A DNA stretch of 64,000 nucleotides from Ideonella margarita (GTDB taxonomy: Bacteria > Pseudomonadota > Gammaproteobacteria > Burkholderiales > Burkholderiaceae_C), in the NCBI RefSeq assembly GCF_038066635.1, contig NZ_JBBUTI010000004.1, positions 124,001-188,000 on the forward strand, in the 5' to 3' direction. Position numbers and translations under genes: made by a program. Positions 33,173 to 42,202 of the stretch are shown here, piece by piece (the stretch's first letter is position 1; every line of letters begins with the position of its first letter). The notes beneath the pieces are model-generated. The model made no database searches and was not told the DNA's origin. It saw nothing but the letters and a program-made list of their open reading frames with translations.

Positions 33173-33199
33173 CCAATGGCTTTTTAGAGGAGACAACTC

Positions 33200-35905
33200 A
33201 TGTCCGCCATGCCTGATTCCCTGCCGGGCGCGTTCACCAACGATGTGGATGCCCAGGAAACCCGAGAGTGGCTGGACGCCCTGTCGGCCGTCATCAACGC
33301 CGAGGGCCCCGAACGGGCGCACTTCCTGCTGGAGCAGTTGCTCGAAGAAGCACGCCAGCACAGCGTCGATATGCCGTTCTCGGCCAACACCGGCTACGTG
33401 AACACCATCGCCCCGGACGACGAAGAGCGTTGCCCGGGCAACATCGAGATCGAAGAGCGCCTGCGCGCCTACATGCGCTGGAACGCCATGGCCATGGTCG
33501 TCAAGGCCAATCGCCACAACCCGGCTGACGGCGGCGATCTGGGTGGCCACATCGGCTCCTTCGCTTCGCTGGCCCACATGTTTGGTGCCGGCTTCAACCA
33601 CTTCTGGCACGCCGAGAGCGAAAACCACGGCGGCGATTGCCTCTACATCCAGGGCCACGTGTCGCCTGGCGTGTATGCCCGCGCCTACCTGGAAGGCCGC
33701 CTGACCGAAGAGCAACTGCTGCACTTCCGCCAGGAAGTGGAGGGCAAGGGCCTGTCGAGCTACCCGCATCCGAAGCTGATGCCCGAGTTCTGGCAGTTCC
33801 CGACCGTCTCGATGGGCCTGGGCCCCTTGATGGCCATCTACCAGGCTCGTTTCCTGAAGTACCTGCACGCCCGTGGCATTGCCAACACCGAAAACCGCAA
33901 GGTCTGGGTGTTCTGCGGCGACGGGGAAATGGACGAGGTTGAATCGCTTGGCGCGATCGGCCTGGCTGCCCGCGAAAAGCTGGACAACCTGATCTTCGTC
34001 ATCAACTGCAACCTGCAGCGTCTGGACGGCCCGGTGCGCGGCAACGGCAAGGTCGTTCAGGAACTCGAAGGCGAATTCCGCGGCGCTGGCTGGAACGTCA
34101 TCAAGCTGCTGTGGGGCAGTGAGTGGGATCCGCTGCTGGCTCGCGACAAGGGCGGCGCCCTGCGCAAGATCATGATGGACACGCTGGACGGCGATTACCA
34201 GGCTTTCAAGGCCAATGACGGTGCCTTCGTCCGCAAGAACTTCTTCGGCCGCTCGCCGGAGACGCTGGAGATGGTCTCCAAGATGTCTGACGAAGATATC
34301 TGGAAGCTGCGTCGCGGCGGCCATGATCCGCAGAAGGTCTATGCAGCCTACGCGGCGGCGGTCAAGCACGAAGGTCAACCGACCGTGCTGCTGATCAAGA
34401 CCGTCAAGGGCTTCGGCATGGGCAAGATCGGTGAAGGCAAGAACACCGTTCACCAGACCAAGAAGCTGACCGACGAAGACATCAAGGCCTTCCGCGACCG
34501 CTTCAACATTCCGGTGCCGGACAGCGAGTTGCCGAACCTGCCGTTCTACAAGCCGGCCGACGACACGCCCGAAATGCAGTACCTGCATGAGCGTCGCAAG
34601 GCACTGGGTGGCTACCTGCCGCATCGCCGCACCAAGGCTGACGAAAGCTTCACGGTGCCCGCGCTGGAAACCTTCAAGGCCGTGCTGGAGCCGACGGTGG
34701 AAGGTCGCGAGATCAGCACCACCCAGGCCTATGTGCGCTTCCTGACCCAACTGCTGCGCGACCAGGCCCTCGGCCCGCGCATCGTGCCCATCCTGGTCGA
34801 TGAGGCCCGCACGTTCGGCATGGAAGGTCTGTTCCGCCAGGTAGGTATCTACAACCCGGCAGGCCAGCAGTACACCCCGGTCGACAAGGACCAGGTCATG
34901 TACTACCGCGAGGACAAGGCCGGCCAGATCCTGCAGGAAGGCATCAACGAAGCCGGCGGCATGTCCAGCTGGATCGCTGCCGCCACCTCGTACAGCACGT
35001 CGAACCGCATCATGGTGCCGTTCTATGTGTACTACTCGATGTTCGGCTTCCAGCGCATTGGCGACCTGGCCTGGGCTGCGGGCGACATGCAGGCTCGCGG
35101 CTTCCTGCTGGGCGGCACCTCGGGCCGTACCACGCTGAACGGCGAAGGCCTGCAGCACGAAGACGGCCACAGCCACATCCTGGCCGGCACGATCCCGAAC
35201 TGCGTGAGCTACGACCCGACCTTCGCGCACGAAGTCGGCGTGATCATGCAGCACGGCCTGAAGCGCATGGTCGAGAAGCAGGAAAACGTCTTCTACTACC
35301 TGACGCTGCTGAATGAAAACTACCCGATGCCTGGCCTGCGTGCCGGCACCGAGGAAGAGATCATCAAGGGCATGTACCTGCTGGAAGAAGGCGCGAAGAA
35401 GACCCCGCGCGTCAACCTGCTGGGCTCAGGCACCATCCTGCGCGAATCGATGGCCGCCAAGGTGCTGCTGGAAGAAGAGTGGGGCGTGGCTGCCAACGTG
35501 TGGAGCTGCCCGAGCTTCAACGAGCTGGCCCGCGACGGCCAGGATTGCGAACGCTGGAACCTGCTGCACCCGACCGACGAAGCCCGCGTGCCGTTCATCG
35601 CGCAACAGCTGGCTGGCCACAACGGCCCGGTGATCGCCTCGACCGACTACATGAAGGTCTACGCCGATCAGGTGCGCGCCTTCATCCCGAAGGGCCGCAC
35701 GTTCAAGGTGCTGGGCACCGACGGCTTTGGTCGCAGCGACTTCCGCAGCAAGCTGCGTGAGCACTTCGAGATCAACCGCCACTACATCGTGGTCGCGGCG
35801 CTGAAGGCCCTGGCCGAAGAAGGCAGCGTGCCGGCGGCGAAGGTGGCCGAAGCGATCCAGAAGTACGGCATCAAGGCCGACAAGATCAATCCGCTCTACG
35901 CGTAA
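33200..35905 (+). CDS. aceE: Pyruvate dehydrogenase E1 component, homodimeric type
   Basis: Thiamine diphosphate-dependent E1 of the pyruvate dehydrogenase complex, which decarboxylates pyruvate and acetylates the E2 lipoyl groups. It is 901 residues, close to the E. coli 887. The ThDP-binding region is GDGEMDEVESLGAIGLAARE followed by INCNLQRLDGPVRGNGK. Other family blocks are AANTGYVNTI-like SANTGYVNTIAP, HIGSFASLAHMF and LLGGTSGRTTLNGEGLQHED. The first gene of aceE-aceF-lpdA; aceF follows after 21 bases. ThDP need connects it to the TPP-controlled uptake gene at 10-12 kb. Confidence 0.98.
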   Translation: MSAMPDSLPGAFTNDVDAQETREWLDALSAVINAEGPERAHFLLEQLLEEARQHSVDMPFSANTGYVNTIAPDDEERCPGNIEIEERLRAYMRWNAMAMVVKANRHNPADGGDLGGHIGSFASLAHMFGAGFNHFWHAESENHGGDCLYIQGHVSPGVYARAYLEGRLTEEQLLHFRQEVEGKGLSSYPHPKLMPEFWQFPTVSMGLGPLMAIYQARFLKYLHARGIANTENRKVWVFCGDGEMDEVESLGAIGLAAREKLDNLIFVINCNLQRLDGPVRGNGKVVQELEGEFRGAGWNVIKLLWGSEWDPLLARDKGGALRKIMMDTLDGDYQAFKANDGAFVRKNFFGRSPETLEMVSKMSDEDIWKLRRGGHDPQKVYAAYAAAVKHEGQPTVLLIKTVKGFGMGKIGEGKNTVHQTKKLTDEDIKAFRDRFNIPVPDSELPNLPFYKPADDTPEMQYLHERRKALGGYLPHRRTKADESFTVPALETFKAVLEPTVEGREISTTQAYVRFLTQLLRDQALGPRIVPILVDEARTFGMEGLFRQVGIYNPAGQQYTPVDKDQVMYYREDKAGQILQEGINEAGGMSSWIAAATSYSTSNRIMVPFYVYYSMFGFQRIGDLAWAAGDMQARGFLLGGTSGRTTLNGEGLQHEDGHSHILAGTIPNCVSYDPTFAHEVGVIMQHGLKRMVEKQENVFYYLTLLNENYPMPGLRAGTEEEIIKGMYLLEEGAKKTPRVNLLGSGTILRESMAAKVLLEEEWGVAANVWSCPSFNELARDGQDCERWNLLHPTDEARVPFIAQQLAGHNGPVIASTDYMKVYADQVRAFIPKGRTFKVLGTDGFGRSDFRSKLREHFEINRHYIVVAALKALAEEGSVPAAKVAEAIQKYGIKADKINPLYA

Positions 35906-35926
35906 GCGGGCCAGGAGACAAACACC

Positions 35927-37618
35927 ATGGCATTGGTTGAAGTGAAGGTCCCCGACATCGGGGATTTCAAGGACGTCGCGATCATCGAACTGCTGGTCAA
36001 GGTCGGCGACACGGTGAAGGTCGAGCAGAGCTTGATCACCGTTGAATCGGACAAGGCCTCGATGGAGATTCCGTCGTCGCACGCCGGTGTGGTGAAGGAG
36101 CTGAAGGTCAAGCTCGGCGACACCATGAACGAAGGCAGCTTGCTGCTGATTCTGGAAACCGCTGGCGACGCTGCGGTTGCCGCGCCTGCTGCTGCGCCGG
36201 CGGTTGCTGCTGCAGCAGCTCCGGTGGCAGCGCCTGCGCCGGCCCCGGTGGCCGCGGCTGCCGCGCCGGTGGCCGCTTGCCGCATCGACGTGCTGGTGCC
36301 CGACATCGGGGACTTCAAGGACGTCGCCGTCATTGAAATCCTGGTCAAGGTGGGCGACACCGTCAAGGTCGAGCAGAGCCTGATCACCGTTGAATCGGAC
36401 AAGGCCTCGATGGAGATTCCGTCGTCGCACGCCGGTGTCGTCAAGGAGCTGAAGGTGGCTCTGGGCGACAAGATCAACATCGGCTCGCTGGTGTTGGTGC
36501 TCGAAGGCGCTGCTGGCGCTGCTGCGCCTGCGGTGGTGGCTGCTCCTGCAGCTGCGCCGGTTGCTGCTGCGGCCAGCGCTGTTGCTGCTGCACCTGCCGT
36601 GGCCTCGGTGGCTGTTGCTGCGCCTGTGGCTGCTGCTGCAGCCCTGCCTGCGCACAACCCGGGCACGCCGACGGCTGGTCTGCCACATGCATCGCCGAGC
36701 ATCCGCAAGTTCGCTCGCGAGCTGGGCCTGCCGCTGGAAGAGATCAAGGGTTCGGGCCACAAGGGCCGCATCACCCAGACCGACCTGGAAAGCTTCGTCA
36801 AGGGCGTGATGGCCGGCAGCCTGCAAACGGCCGCCCAGAAGGCCAAGGCCCCGGCCGCAGCACCGGCTGCTGCGGGTGGCGCGTTCCCGGGCCTGCTGCC
36901 CTGGCCGCAGGTCGACTTCACCAAGTTCGGCCCGGTCGAGCGCAAGGACCTCTCGCGCATCAAGAAGATCAGCGGCGCCAACCTGCACCGCAACTGGGTC
37001 GTCATTCCGCACGTCACCAACCATGACGACGCGGACATCACCGACCTGGAAGCCTTCCGCGTTCAGCTGAACAAGGAGAACGAGAAATCCGGCGTCAAGG
37101 TGACGATGCTGGCCTTCATGATCAAGGCCGCCGTGGCAGCCCTGAAGAAGTTCCCCGAGTTCAACAGCTCGCTCGACGGCGACACCCTGGTGCTGAAGAA
37201 CTACTTCCACATCGGCTTTGCGGCGGACACGCCGAATGGCCTGGTGGTGCCGGTGATCCGCGATGCCGACAAGAAGGGCATCTTCCAGATCAGCCAGGAA
37301 ATGTCGGAGCTGGCCAAGAAGGCCCGTGACGGCAAGCTGGGCCCGGCCGACATGACGGGTGGCTGCTTCAGCATCTCGTCGCTGGGCGGCATCGGTGGCA
37401 AGTACTTCACCCCCATCATCAATGCGCCGGAAGTGGCCATCATGGGCGTGTGCAAGAGCAGCATCGAGCCGAAGTGGGACGGCAAGGCCTTCCAGCCGCG
37501 CCTGACGCTGCCGCTGTCACTGTCGTGGGATCACCGCGTGATCGACGGCGCTGCCGCCGCACGCTTCAACGTCTACTTCGCGTCGCTGCTGGCGGATTTC
37601 CGCCGCATCGCGCTGTGA
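35927..37618 (+). CDS. aceF: Dihydrolipoamide acetyltransferase (E2), two lipoyl domains
   Basis: Core of the pyruvate dehydrogenase complex; transfers acetyl groups from lipoyl-lysine to CoA. It is 563 residues: lipoyl domain 1 (about 4-76) and lipoyl domain 2 (about 121-193), each with the lipoylated Lys in VESDKASMEIPSSHAGVV, joined by Ala/Pro-rich swinging linkers. A peripheral-subunit-binding domain (about 247-283, PSIRKFARELGLPLEEIKGS) comes next. The catalytic domain (330-563) contains the His-Asp active site SWDHRVIDGAAAARF. The two lipoyl coding stretches are nearly identical DNA. Confidence 0.97.
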   Translation: MALVEVKVPDIGDFKDVAIIELLVKVGDTVKVEQSLITVESDKASMEIPSSHAGVVKELKVKLGDTMNEGSLLLILETAGDAAVAAPAAAPAVAAAAAPVAAPAPAPVAAAAAPVAACRIDVLVPDIGDFKDVAVIEILVKVGDTVKVEQSLITVESDKASMEIPSSHAGVVKELKVALGDKINIGSLVLVLEGAAGAAAPAVVAAPAAAPVAAAASAVAAAPAVASVAVAAPVAAAAALPAHNPGTPTAGLPHASPSIRKFARELGLPLEEIKGSGHKGRITQTDLESFVKGVMAGSLQTAAQKAKAPAAAPAAAGGAFPGLLPWPQVDFTKFGPVERKDLSRIKKISGANLHRNWVVIPHVTNHDDADITDLEAFRVQLNKENEKSGVKVTMLAFMIKAAVAALKKFPEFNSSLDGDTLVLKNYFHIGFAADTPNGLVVPVIRDADKKGIFQISQEMSELAKKARDGKLGPADMTGGCFSISSLGGIGGKYFTPIINAPEVAIMGVCKSSIEPKWDGKAFQPRLTLPLSLSWDHRVIDGAAAARFNVYFASLLADFRRIAL

Positions 37619-37634
37619 CCCGGAGGCACACGAC

Positions 37635-39467
37635 ATGGCCATGATCGAAGTGAAAGTGCCGGACATCGGCGACTTCAAGGACGTTGGTGTCATCGAACTG
37701 CTGGTGAAGCCCGGCGACACGGTGAAGGTGGACCAGAGCCTGGTGACGGTGGAATCCGACAAGGCGTCGATGGAGATTCCCTCGTCGCATGCCGGCGTGG
37801 TGAAGGAAATGAAGGTCGCGCTGGGTGACAAGGTCAACCAGGGCTCGCTGATCCTGATGCTGGAGGCCGCGGGTGAAGCCGCTGCGCCGGCACCGGTGGC
37901 TGCCCCGGCACCAGCACCCGCGTCCGCACCGGCTGCAGCGCCTGCCGCAGCACCGGTGGTGGTTGCTGGCGCTGCCGGCAGCTACAGCGGCGCCGCCGAC
38001 ATCGAGTGCGACCTGCTGGTGCTGGGCGCCGGCCCGGGCGGGTACTCGGCGGCGTTCCGCGCGGCTGACCTCGGCCTGAAGGTCGTCATCGTCGAGCGTT
38101 ACGCCACCTTGGGCGGCGTCTGCCTGAACGTGGGTTGCATCCCCTCGAAGGCGCTGCTGCACGTGGCTGCCGTGATGGACGAGGTGAGCCACATGGCCGA
38201 CCTGGGCGTTGATTTCGGCGCCCCGACCGTCAACATCGACAAGCTGCGTGGCCACAAGGAAAAGGTCATCGGCAAGCTGACCGGCGGCCTGGCTGCCATG
38301 GCCAAGATGCGCAAGGTCACCACCGTGCGCGGCCTGGGTCAGTTCATCGATCCGTTCCATGTGCAGGTCGAGGAAACCACCGGCACCGCGCAGGAAAAGA
38401 CCGGCACGGCCAAGGTCGTGAAGTTCAAGAAGGCGATCATCGCGGCGGGCTCGCAAGCCGTGCGTCTGCCGTTCTTCCCGGCCGATGAGCGCATCGTCGA
38501 CTCGACTGGCGCCCTGGCGCTGAAGTCGGTGCCGAAGAAGATGCTGATCGTGGGTGGCGGCATCATCGGCCTGGAAATGGGCACCGTCTATTCCACGCTG
38601 GGCGCCCGCCTGGACGTGGTGGAAATGCTCGACGGCCTGATGCAGGGCGCTGACCGCGACCTCGTCAAGATCTGGCAGAAGATGAACGCGCACCGCTTCG
38701 ACAACATCATGTTGAAGACCAAGACGGTGGGCGCCGAAGCCACGCCGGACGGCATCAAGGTCAAGTTCGAAGCTGCCGACGGCACGATCAGCGAGCAGAC
38801 CTATGACCTGGTGCTGCAGGCCGTGGGCCGCACGCCGAATGGCAAGAAGATCAGCGCCGACAAGGCTGGCGTGGCGGTGACCGATCGGGGCTTCATCCCG
38901 GTGGACATCCAGATGCGCACCAACGTGCCGCACATCTTCGCCATCGGCGATCTGGTGGGCCAGCCGATGCTGGCGCACAAGGCCGTGCACGAAGCGCATG
39001 TGGCCGCCGAGGTGGTCGCGGGTGAGCTGCAGGGCGACAAGTCGCTGGCCAGCGCCGCGTTCAACGCACGCGTCATTCCGTCGGTGGCCTACACCGATCC
39101 GGAAGTGGCCTGGGTCGGCTTGACCGAAGACCAAGCCAAGGCGCAGGGCATCAAGGTCAAGAAGGGCCTGTTCCCGTGGACGGCGTCTGGCCGCGCCATT
39201 GCCAACGGTCGCGACGAAGGCGTCACCAAGCTGCTGTTTGATGATTCGCCCGAGGCGCATGGCCACGGCAAGATCCTCGGCGGTGGCATGGTGGGCACGC
39301 ACGCCGGCGACATGATCGGCGAGATCGCGCTGGCCATCGAGATGGGCGCTGACGCTGTCGACATCGGCAAGACCATCCACCCGCACCCGACGCTGGGCGA
39401 AAGCATCGGCATGGCCGCAGAAGTGGCGCACGGTTCGTGCACCGACCTGCCGCCAACCAAGCGCTGA
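37635..39467 (+). CDS. lpdA: Dihydrolipoyl dehydrogenase (E3) with N-terminal lipoyl domain
   Basis: Flavoprotein that reoxidises dihydrolipoyl groups with NAD+. It is 610 residues, about 130 longer than a plain E3 because of a fused N-terminal lipoyl domain (about 3-75, VESDKASMEIPSSHAG) and an Ala/Pro linker. FAD motif LLVLGAGPGGYSAAFRAADL is followed by the redox-active disulfide GGVCLNVGCIPSKALL, NAD motif IVGGGIIGLEMG, and the C-terminal His-Glu pair in IHPHPTLGES. This fused form occurs in Burkholderiales and Neisseria. It is 17 bases behind aceF. Confidence 0.97.
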   Translation: MAMIEVKVPDIGDFKDVGVIELLVKPGDTVKVDQSLVTVESDKASMEIPSSHAGVVKEMKVALGDKVNQGSLILMLEAAGEAAAPAPVAAPAPAPASAPAAAPAAAPVVVAGAAGSYSGAADIECDLLVLGAGPGGYSAAFRAADLGLKVVIVERYATLGGVCLNVGCIPSKALLHVAAVMDEVSHMADLGVDFGAPTVNIDKLRGHKEKVIGKLTGGLAAMAKMRKVTTVRGLGQFIDPFHVQVEETTGTAQEKTGTAKVVKFKKAIIAAGSQAVRLPFFPADERIVDSTGALALKSVPKKMLIVGGGIIGLEMGTVYSTLGARLDVVEMLDGLMQGADRDLVKIWQKMNAHRFDNIMLKTKTVGAEATPDGIKVKFEAADGTISEQTYDLVLQAVGRTPNGKKISADKAGVAVTDRGFIPVDIQMRTNVPHIFAIGDLVGQPMLAHKAVHEAHVAAEVVAGELQGDKSLASAAFNARVIPSVAYTDPEVAWVGLTEDQAKAQGIKVKKGLFPWTASGRAIANGRDEGVTKLLFDDSPEAHGHGKILGGGMVGTHAGDMIGEIALAIEMGADAVDIGKTIHPHPTLGESIGMAAEVAHGSCTDLPPTKR

Positions 39468-39507
39468 TCCAGCGCTGAGACCCCGCTGCCTCACGGCGGC
39501 GGACATG

Positions 39508-39545
39508 AAAAAAGCCCGTGCAGCGATGCGCGGGCTTTTTTGTTG
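39508..39545. terminator. Bidirectional terminator between lpdA and the ABC permease gene
   Basis: AAAAAAGCCCG-T-GC (39508-39521) pairs with GC-GCGGGCTTTTTT (39528-39541) around AGCGAT. It carries A and T runs on both sides, so it can end the pyruvate dehydrogenase operon on plus and the ABC transporter operon on minus. Confidence 0.9.
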
Positions 39546-39587
39546 GGGCCGTGGCTGCCGCATTGGGCGGCAACCCGGCTGGCTGCC

Positions 39588-40340
39588 TCAGCGTCCCCGC
39601 AGATGCGCGGGCGCTTCCAGGCGCTGGGCCAGCGTCGACAGCAGCAGCGTCAGCACCAGGTACATCGCCGAGATGGCGAGGTAGGGCTCCCAGTAGCGTG
39701 AGTACGCGCCTGCCACCGTGCGTGCCGCCAGGGCCAGCTCAGCCAGGCCGATGGCCGAAACCAGCGACGAGTCCTTGATCAGCGTGACGCCTTCATTCAC
39801 CAGCGCCGGCACCATGCGCCGGAACGCCTGGGGCAGGATGATGAAGCGCATGGCCTGGTTGTGCGTCAGACCCAGGCTCCACGCGGCCTGGGTCTGGCCG
39901 GTGTGGATGCTCTGGATGCCCGCCCGGAAGATTTCCGAGATGTAGGCGCCTGCGTTCAGCGACAGGGCCACGGCGCCTGAAAAGAAGGCTCCGTGGTTCT
40001 GGCGGAAATCGCGGGCGGCTTCACCGGCCAGCAGCAGGCCGGAGTCGGGGTGCACCAGCGCCGGCATGACGGCGAAGTGCACCAGCAGGATCTGGACAAA
40101 AAGCGGCGTGCCCCGGAAGAACGTGACGTAGGCCATGGTGATGCCACGCACCACCTTCATGGTCAGCGCCACCGCTGCCGACTTGGGCCGCGGTGCGTCC
40201 TTGGAGCTGCTGATCAGCCCCAGCACGGCACCCAGACCCAGCCCGACCACGATGGCCACGATCGTCAGTTCGATGGTGGTCCAGAGGCCCGCCATGAACA
40301 ACGGCCAGTAGCCGGCCAGAATCTCCCAACGCAAATCCAC
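39588..40340 (-). CDS. Polar amino-acid ABC transporter permease
   Basis: A 250-residue inner-membrane subunit of the HisM/GlnP family. It has five hydrophobic segments (LTIVAIVVGLGLGAVLGLI first) and the family stretch YVTFFRGTPLFVQILLVHF. The EAA loop for contact with the ATPase is visible as QAAWSLGLTHNQAMRFIILP. It lies 18 bases behind its binding-protein gene. No ATP-binding gene is present between it and the terminator, so the ATPase must come from another locus. Confidence 0.93.
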   Translation of the reverse strand: MDLRWEILAGYWPLFMAGLWTTIELTIVAIVVGLGLGAVLGLISSSKDAPRPKSAAVALTMKVVRGITMAYVTFFRGTPLFVQILLVHFAVMPALVHPDSGLLLAGEAARDFRQNHGAFFSGAVALSLNAGAYISEIFRAGIQSIHTGQTQAAWSLGLTHNQAMRFIILPQAFRRMVPALVNEGVTLIKDSSLVSAIGLAELALAARTVAGAYSRYWEPYLAISAMYLVLTLLLSTLAQRLEAPAHLRGR

Positions 40341-40358
40341 AGGCGCCGCCTTTCAGGT

Positions 40359-41222
40359 TCAGTTCGAGGCTGCGGAGGCCGGAGCAGCAGCAGCGGCCGG
40401 CTCGGTACCGAAGGTCTTCTTGTAGATGGCGGCGTAGGTGCCGTCAGCCTTCATGGCGGCCACACCCTTGTTGACCATGGCCAGCAGTTCGGCATTGCCC
40501 TTCTTCACGGCGACGCCGTACTGCTCAGGCGCGAACGACTTGGTGTCGGCGACGGTCTTGAACTTGACGGCCGGGTTGTTGGCCACGTAGTGGATGACCA
40601 CACCGTTGTCGGCGACGACGGCATCAACGCCACCAGCTTCCAGCTCCTTCAGGGCCAGCGGGGTCGACTCGAAGCGCTTGATGTTGGCCGAGGTCTTGCC
40701 TTGCAGCTTGGTCACGACTTCGTCGCCGGTGGTGCCGGTCTGGACGCCCACCTTCAGCTTCTTCAGGTCGTCGAACTTGGTGACCTTCGAGGCCTCCTTC
40801 ACGGCGATCAGCTGAACGGCGTCGAAGTACGGGTCAGAGAAATCCATCGTCTGCTTGCGCTCGTCGGTGATCGTGATCGACGAGATCAGCAGGTCGCGGT
40901 CGCCTTGGCCCAGGGCGTTGAAGATGCCTTCCCACGGGGTGTTGACGAACTTGATCTGGAAGCCGCCCTTTTCAGCAACGGCGGTCAGCAGGTCAACCGA
41001 GAAACCGACGATCTCACCCTTTTCGTTCTGATACTCGAACGGTGCGTAGGCCGCATCGGTGCCCACCACGTACACCTTGGCCGGCGCAGCAGCCGAAGCC
41101 GGGGCCGAGGCCTCGGCAGCCGGGGCCGCAGGAGCGTCTTGCTTGCCGCAGGCGGCCAGCACCAAGCCAGCAACCAGGGCGCTGGAAGCCTTCAGAAAAC
41201 GACGGGTCGAAATGGAAGCCAT
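40359..41222 (-). CDS. Amino-acid ABC transporter substrate-binding lipoprotein
   Basis: A 287-residue extracytoplasmic solute-binding protein of family 3. It starts MASISTRRFLKASSALVAGL with a lipobox (LVLAACGK), so it is probably a lipoprotein, followed by an Ala/Pro linker. Ligand-binding features are VVGTDAAYAPFEYQNEKGEI, ISSITITDERKQTMDFSDPY and VGVQTGTTGDE. It is followed by its permease. The exact amino acid cannot be told from the sequence. Confidence 0.94.
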   Translation of the reverse strand: MASISTRRFLKASSALVAGLVLAACGKQDAPAAPAAEASAPASAAAPAKVYVVGTDAAYAPFEYQNEKGEIVGFSVDLLTAVAEKGGFQIKFVNTPWEGIFNALGQGDRDLLISSITITDERKQTMDFSDPYFDAVQLIAVKEASKVTKFDDLKKLKVGVQTGTTGDEVVTKLQGKTSANIKRFESTPLALKELEAGGVDAVVADNGVVIHYVANNPAVKFKTVADTKSFAPEQYGVAVKKGNAELLAMVNKGVAAMKADGTYAAIYKKTFGTEPAAAAAPASAASN

Positions 41223-41317
41223 GAATACCTCGTGAGTGAACATTTGTGGGTGCGCGCAGCGGCGTGAACGCAGTGTAATGCGGTGGGCGTGCAACTTCCG
41301 CGCCAAGCGGCCCGGTA

Positions 41318-42145
41318 TCAACCCGCACCGGGATGGTGCTTCTTGCGGCCGGCCATCCCCGCCAGCCAGTCCAGCTCCACCTCGGTGAATCCGGCCTCGC
41401 GCCGCGCGCCAAAGTTGAAGGGCCCTTTCAGGCGTGGCGCCAGATAGCGCTCCACCAGTTCCGGGTACAGCGAGGTGGGGTCGAGACCTTGTTGCTCACA
41501 CAGCCAGCGGTACCAGTGGTTGCCGATGGCGACGTGGCCGATCTCGTCGCGCAAGATGATGTCGAGGATCTCGACGGCGCGATGGTCACCGGCCTGGCGC
41601 AGCTTGTTCTGGATCGGTGGTGTGGCATCCAGACCGCGAGCTTCGAGTGTGCGCGGCACCAGCGCCATGCGGGCGGTGATGTCGGCGGACGTGCGCTCGG
41701 TCATGGCCCACAGGCCGTCGTGGGCGTCGAAGTCACCGTAGTGGTGGCCCAGGCTTTCGAGGTGTTCGTTGAGCAGGCTGAAATGCAGCGCCTCCTCGTC
41801 GGCCACGCGCAGCCAGTCCAGGTAATACGCCGTGGGCATGTTGGCGAAGCGCCAGACGGCGTCCAGGGCCAGGTTGATGGCGTTGAACTCGATGTGGCAG
41901 ATGGCGTGCAGCAGCGCAGCCCGGCCGGCCAGCGTGAAGGGGCTGCGGCGCGGCACCTGGTCGGCAGGCACCAGCTTCGGAAGCTCTGGGCGGCCGGGAA
42001 GGGCGCCTTCAGGCGCTGCCAGAGCCAGGGCAGGATCGAGCGCCAGGCCCGCGCGAACGTCGGTGGCCAGCGCCCGTGTGGCGGCTGCTTTCGTGACGGG
42101 GTCAACCAGGCGCAAGACCTTCAGGGCGCGCGTTCTCAGTTCCAT
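41318..42145 (-). CDS. Ferritin-like DUF455 protein
   Basis: A 275-residue all-helical cytoplasmic protein. Carboxylate-bridged diiron ligands of the ferritin-like fold are suggested by HAICHIEFNAINLALDAVWR, VADEEALHFSLLNEHL and ILRDEIGHVAIGNHWYRWLC, each giving Glu/His in E..H-type spacing. The family occurs widely in proteobacteria, with no proven activity; some relatives act on tRNA (MiaE). The start at 42145 is chosen as it begins the conserved MELRTRALKVL helix. It is divergent from hslO. Confidence 0.85.
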   Translation of the reverse strand: MELRTRALKVLRLVDPVTKAAATRALATDVRAGLALDPALALAAPEGALPGRPELPKLVPADQVPRRSPFTLAGRAALLHAICHIEFNAINLALDAVWRFANMPTAYYLDWLRVADEEALHFSLLNEHLESLGHHYGDFDAHDGLWAMTERTSADITARMALVPRTLEARGLDATPPIQNKLRQAGDHRAVEILDIILRDEIGHVAIGNHWYRWLCEQQGLDPTSLYPELVERYLAPRLKGPFNFGARREAGFTEVELDWLAGMAGRKKHHPGAG

Positions 42146-42202
42146 CCGTAAAATTATCGCTTTGCGGTGGGCATGCGTCTGCTGCACCTTGCCCTTTTCC
42201 CG

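Noticed and set aside
33023..35254. 743-residue minus-strand frame opposite aceE
   Set aside because: Antisense shadow; aceE carries complete ThDP motifs on the other strand.
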